Origin: Candidatus Saccharimonadota bacterium
Lineage (GTDB): Bacteria; Patescibacteriota; Saccharimonadia; Saccharimonadales; Saccharimonadaceae
NCBI GenBank assembly: GCA_900555425.1
Contig: UNSM01000026.1
Location: 1 to 9,125, forward strand
Reading direction: 5' to 3'
DNA: 9,125 nt
Below, one piece after another: positions 6,601-9,125 of the stretch (position 1 is its first letter; each line of letters opens with the position of its first letter). Under the pieces are notes generated by a model. It ran no database searches. It saw nothing but the letters and a program-made list of their open reading frames with translations, and was not told where the DNA came from. A program made the translations under genes and the position numbers.

Positions 6601-6606
6601 TATAAT
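6601..6606 (+). promoter_or_regulatory. -10 element of serS (leaderless start)
   Basis: A consensus TATAAT sits only 6 nt before the serS ATG at 6613, so the predicted transcription start falls on or within a base or two of the initiator codon. The best -35 at 17-nt spacing is the weak TTTATA (6578-6583), inside the T/A-rich tail of the preceding terminator. No Shine-Dalgarno-like sequence lies between the -10 and the ATG. Confidence 0.6.
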
Positions 6607-6612
6607 TGAGAC

Positions 6613-7854
6613 ATGTTAGACATTAAGTTCATCAGGGAAAATGCCGATTTGGTGCAAAAGTCGGCAAACGATAAAGGCTACAAAGTTGATATTGCGGCAT
6701 TGTTGCAATTAGACGATGAGCGTCGCGATTTGCAGAAGCAGGTTGAAGCGCTACGCGAACAGCGTAATGTTATTTCAGCGAAAATGAAAGGCGGTCGACC
6801 AGATCAAGAACTGATTGATCAGGGCAAGCAATTGAAAGTTGAGCTAGCAGAACGTGAGAGCTATTTGAAATCGACCGAGGAAAAAGTTGCGGCAATTCTT
6901 AAAAACGTCCCGAATATCACTTTTGACGACGTGCCTCTGGGCGGTGAAGAAGATTCCGTTGAGGTAAAAGTTTATGGCGATTGCAAAACTGGCGCAAAAG
7001 ACCATTTGGATTACGCCGTAAGCCGCGGCTGGGTGGACTTTGAGCGTGGCGCTAAGGTGGCTGGTGCGAAGTTTTACTATTTGAAGGGCGATTTGGCTTT
7101 ATTGGAAAATGCCGTAACTCAATTTGCTTTGGATTACGTAACAAAGCAGGGCTTCACATTTATGACCGTGCCGCATATGGTCAATTTGCGAACAGCTGAG
7201 GGCGCAGGTTTTACTCCGAAGGGCGAGGGCAGTAATGAATATGTAGTTGACGGCGAAGATTTGACTCTAATTGGTACGGCGGAGATGCCATTAACCGGCT
7301 ACCACGCGGATGAGATTTTGGACGAAAAAGATTTGCCATTGTTATACGCTGGCTATAGTCCTTGTTATCGAAAAGAGGCGGGAACATACGGCAAGCACAC
7401 GCGTGGTCTGTTCCGAGTTCACCAATTTAATAAGTTGGAAATGTACGCGTTTTGTTTGCCTGAGCAATCTAAAGAGATTCATGAGAAAATTCTTAGCGTT
7501 GAAGAGGCGCTTTGGCAGCAAATTGGTATTTCTTATCACGTGGTTAATATTGCGGCGGGCGATTTGGGCGCGCCAGCTGCGAAGAAGTGCGACATTGAAT
7601 ATTGGTCGCCAGTTGATCAAACTTACCGTGAACTGACGAGTTGTTCGAATTGTACTGATTATCAAGCTCGTGGTTTGAATATTCGAGTTCGCCGAGAAAA
7701 CGGCACGATTGAATCTGTTCACACATTGAATGGAACCGCGGTGTCGTTAGCTCGCTCATTGGTGGTGATTTTGGAGAATTTCCAGAATCCAGATGGAACT
7801 TTGACTGTCCCTGAAGTACTTCGTCCGTATATGAATGGTCGTGACGTGATATAA
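6613..7854 (+). CDS. serS: Serine--tRNA ligase
   Basis: This cytoplasmic class II aminoacyl-tRNA synthetase charges tRNA-Ser (and initiates selenocysteine-tRNA synthesis where present). At 413 residues it is of normal bacterial length. Residues 1-100 are the tRNA-binding arm: MLDIKFIRENADLVQ opens it and a long antiparallel coiled coil follows (about 30-95). The catalytic core has the serine-site TAE (222-224), motif 2 with YRKEAGTYGKHTRGLFRVHQF (252-272, Arg253 and Glu255) and Glu276, and motif 3 with LNGTAVSLARSLVVILENFQ (372-391, Arg381). Motif 2 reads GKHTRG where most bacterial enzymes have G(R/K)DTRG. ATG 6613 matches the family's N-terminus exactly although it lacks a ribosome binding site, which supports leaderless translation. 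The stop codon overlaps the hpf promoter. Confidence 0.97.
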   Translation: MLDIKFIRENADLVQKSANDKGYKVDIAALLQLDDERRDLQKQVEALREQRNVISAKMKGGRPDQELIDQGKQLKVELAERESYLKSTEEKVAAILKNVPNITFDDVPLGGEEDSVEVKVYGDCKTGAKDHLDYAVSRGWVDFERGAKVAGAKFYYLKGDLALLENAVTQFALDYVTKQGFTFMTVPHMVNLRTAEGAGFTPKGEGSNEYVVDGEDLTLIGTAEMPLTGYHADEILDEKDLPLLYAGYSPCYRKEAGTYGKHTRGLFRVHQFNKLEMYAFCLPEQSKEIHEKILSVEEALWQQIGISYHVVNIAAGDLGAPAAKKCDIEYWSPVDQTYRELTSCSNCTDYQARGLNIRVRRENGTIESVHTLNGTAVSLARSLVVILENFQNPDGTLTVPEVLRPYMNGRDVI

Positions 7855-7855
7855 T
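7847..7855 (+). promoter_or_regulatory. Extended -10 promoter of hpf
   Basis: TGATATAAT is a perfect extended -10 (TGnTATAAT) that overlaps the serS stop codon (7852-7854). The -35 position (GTATAT, 7827-7832) is poor, but extended -10 promoters can do without one. A start near 7862 gives a leader of about 23 nt containing the strong AGGAGG (7875-7880), 4 nt before the hpf ATG. Confidence 0.6.
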
Positions 7856-7884
7856 AGAGAGCATATTAGTTAGTAGGAGGAAAA

Positions 7885-8256
7885 ATGATTAAGGATATTA
7901 CAATTACTGGCGTTAAATATGAGCTGAACGCCACAACAAAAAAATACGTTGAAAGGAAAATTGGTTCGCTGGGAAAATACTTGCCGCGCCACGCGCGAAA
8001 AAGTGCATCTGCAGATGTGAAGATTAAGCAGATTGATAATCCTGGCGGCAACAAGTACGAGGTTGAAGTTATCATCAATGTGCCAGATAAGAAAATTGTA
8101 GCTAAGGATTCAACCATGAACGTTTTGGCTGCGGTGGATATCGTTGAAGCTAGGTTGAACGGTCAAGTTCGTAAGTATAAAGACGATGTGTTGGCTCACG
8201 TTGGCGGAAGTCGCGGAGTTTTGGCGAAGCTAAAACAAACTTTCGGCCGAAAATAA
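7885..8256 (+). CDS. hpf: Ribosome hibernation promoting factor, short form (HPF/RaiA family)
   Basis: The 123-residue protein is a single HPF/RaiA (S30AE) domain of beta-alpha-beta-beta-beta-alpha type. It opens with IKDITITGVKYELNATTKKYVERKIGSL-like sequence, continues with strands around SADVKIKQ and YEVEVIINVPDKKIVAKDS, and then has the helix MNVLAAVDIVEARLNGQVRKYKDD. Members bind the decoding centre of the 30S subunit and silence or dimerise ribosomes in starvation. The C-terminal dimerisation domain of long HPF is absent, replaced by a short basic tail (KLKQTFGRK), so this is a short HPF/YfiA type. ATG 7885 has an ideal AGGAGG. Its place directly before secA is a widespread arrangement. 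A terminator follows, so hpf is probably a single-gene transcript from its own promoter, with read-through from serS possible. Confidence 0.93.
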   Translation: MIKDITITGVKYELNATTKKYVERKIGSLGKYLPRHARKSASADVKIKQIDNPGGNKYEVEVIINVPDKKIVAKDSTMNVLAAVDIVEARLNGQVRKYKDDVLAHVGGSRGVLAKLKQTFGRK

Positions 8257-8277
8257 TTGATAGATGAAATTAGCAGG

Positions 8278-8309
8278 AAAGCGTTCAGATTCTGGGCGCT
8301 TTTTCTTTT
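8278..8309 (+). terminator. Intrinsic terminator after hpf
   Basis: Positions 8278-8288 (AAAGCGTTCAG) pair with 8292-8302 (CTGGGCGCTTT) as a continuous 11-bp stem with two G-U pairs and a 3-nt ATT loop. The T-rich tract TTTTTCTTTT runs on to 8309. It starts about 20 nt after the hpf stop codon and separates hpf from secA. Confidence 0.8.
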
Positions 8310-8334
8310 CAAATTGCCCGAAAAAAGTTATAAT
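8306..8334 (+). promoter_or_regulatory. Putative promoter of secA
   Basis: A consensus TATAAT (8329-8334) has a partial -35 TTTTCA (8306-8311, 4/6 match) at 17 nt, partly sharing the T tract of the hpf terminator. The predicted start is near 8341, about 41 nt before the preferred secA ATG. Confidence 0.45.
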
Positions 8335-8381
8335 AAAAGAAGTTTTTGAAAATGCCTGAAAGTGAGGGAGTTTTAAGGTTT

Positions 8382-9125
8382 ATGGCAATTACACAACAAA
8401 AAGCGCTGAGTAAGATTTTTGGCGATCCACAGAAGAAGATTTTGAAACGATTGCGTAAGCAAGTTGACGTTATTAACGGTCTGAATGACAAATATGAAAA
8501 GATGTCCGACAAGGAGCTTCGGGCGCAAACTGATGAGCTGAAAAAGCGTTTGTCGAAGAAAAATGTGACGCTTGATACGATTTTACCGGATGCGTTTGCC
8601 GTGGCTAGGGAAGCTGCTAAGCGTGTGATTGGCGAGCGTCCATATGATGTGCAGTTGATTGGTGGTATGGTTCTTCATGAGGGTAACGTTGCCGAGATGA
8701 AAACTGGTGAAGGTAAGACTCTTGTGGCGACGCTGCCGACTTACTTGAATGCTTTGGAAGGCAAGGGTGTTCATGTGGTGACGGTTAATGACTATTTGGC
8801 TCAGCGCGACGCTGGCTGGATGGGTCAAGTGTATGATTTCTTAGGCTTGACTACTGGTGTGATTATTAACGAAGCGTCATTTGTTTATGATAAAGATTAC
8901 GACAATGAGCATCACGACGATCCTCGAATGCGAAAACTTCGTCCAGTTTCGCGTAAAGAAGCTTATGCTGCGGATATTACTTACGGAACTAACAACGAGT
9001 TTGGCTTTGACTATTTGCGCGACAATATGGTTAACGACGTTGATCTGCTCAGGCAGCGTGAATTGAACTTTGCGATCGTTGACGAGGTCGACTCAATTTT
9101 GATCGACGAAGCTCGTACGCCACTT
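8382..9125 (+). CDS. secA: Protein translocase ATPase SecA, N-terminal part (truncated by window edge)
   Basis: SecA is the motor ATPase that pushes preproteins through the SecYEG channel. The 248 codons present cover the start of nucleotide-binding domain 1. They include the N-terminal helix [12 protein letters not shown], the Q-motif region around [16 protein letters not shown] (86-101), Walker A MKTGEGKT (106-113), [11 protein letters not shown] (134-144), [16 protein letters not shown] (201-216) and Walker [17 protein letters not shown] (233-248). The sequence then runs off the window; a full SecA is about 800-900 residues, so roughly 70% is missing. I prefer ATG 8382 because [16 protein letters not shown] aligns with usual SecA N-termini. 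An in-frame ATG at 8352 would add ten residues. GGAG at 8367-8370 (11 nt) or AAGG at 8375-8378 (3 nt) could be the ribosome binding site; neither is ideal. Confidence 0.95.
   Translation, partial: MAITQQKALSKIFGDPQKKILKRLRKQVDVINGLNDKYEKMSDKELRAQTDELKKRLSKKNVTLDTILPDAFAVAREAAKRVIGERPYDVQLIGGMVLHEGNVAEMKTGEGKTLVATLPTYLNALEGKGVHVVTVNDYLAQRDAGWMGQVYDFLGLTTGVIINEASFVYDKDYDNEHHDDPRMRKLRPVSRKEAYAADITYGTNNEFGFDYLRDNMVNDVDLLRQRELNFAIVDEVDSILIDEARTPL

Noticed and set aside
8352..8381. Upstream in-frame ATG as the secA start
   Set aside because: It would leave a leader of only about 11 nt without a clear ribosome binding site, and the extra [10 protein letters not shown] is not like usual SecA N-termini. 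It is kept only as an alternative.

Overview
The window reads as a compact chromosomal segment of a bacterium with a small, tightly packed genome. All supported genes are on the + strand. GTG starts are common (four of nine genes), and every visible stop is standard, including one functional TGA, so a TGA-recoded code is not indicated. The gene set and protein styles (short HPF next to secA, a PspC/PadR/ABC envelope cluster, UppP, a membrane-anchored collagen-like protein) fit a Patescibacteria/CPR lineage, most likely Candidatus Saccharibacteria (TM7). That assignment comes from recognition of protein style, not from a search.

Region 1 (1-533) holds one unrecognised gene whose frame is open to the left window edge. 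Region 2 (563-4236) is a four-gene operon: a MacB/FtsX-type permease, its LolD/MacB-type ATPase, a PadR-family repressor that overlaps the ATPase by 11 nt, and a PspC-domain membrane protein that overlaps padR by 1 nt. A promoter with nested palindromes over the -10 region and start site lies in front of it. The simplest model is an autoregulated envelope-stress or peptide-export module in which PadR controls its own operon through those palindromes.

Region 3 (4247-5141) is uppP, undecaprenyl-diphosphate phosphatase, with its own good promoter. Region 4 (5147-6580) is the most distinctive locus: a type II membrane-anchored protein with two copies of a Trp-containing module, 26 uninterrupted Gly-X-Y triplets and a C-terminal domain that resembles phage tail fibre heads. 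It has its own promoter and a clear intrinsic terminator, so it is a stand-alone unit. It looks like a surface adhesin built on a collagen stalk.

Region 5 (6601-9125) is housekeeping: serS, apparently leaderless; hpf (short ribosome hibernation factor), with an extended -10 promoter that overlaps the serS stop codon and a strong terminator behind it; and the first 248 codons of secA, which runs off the right edge. No tRNA, rRNA, CRISPR array, insertion sequence or gene-free stretch over 300 bases was seen.
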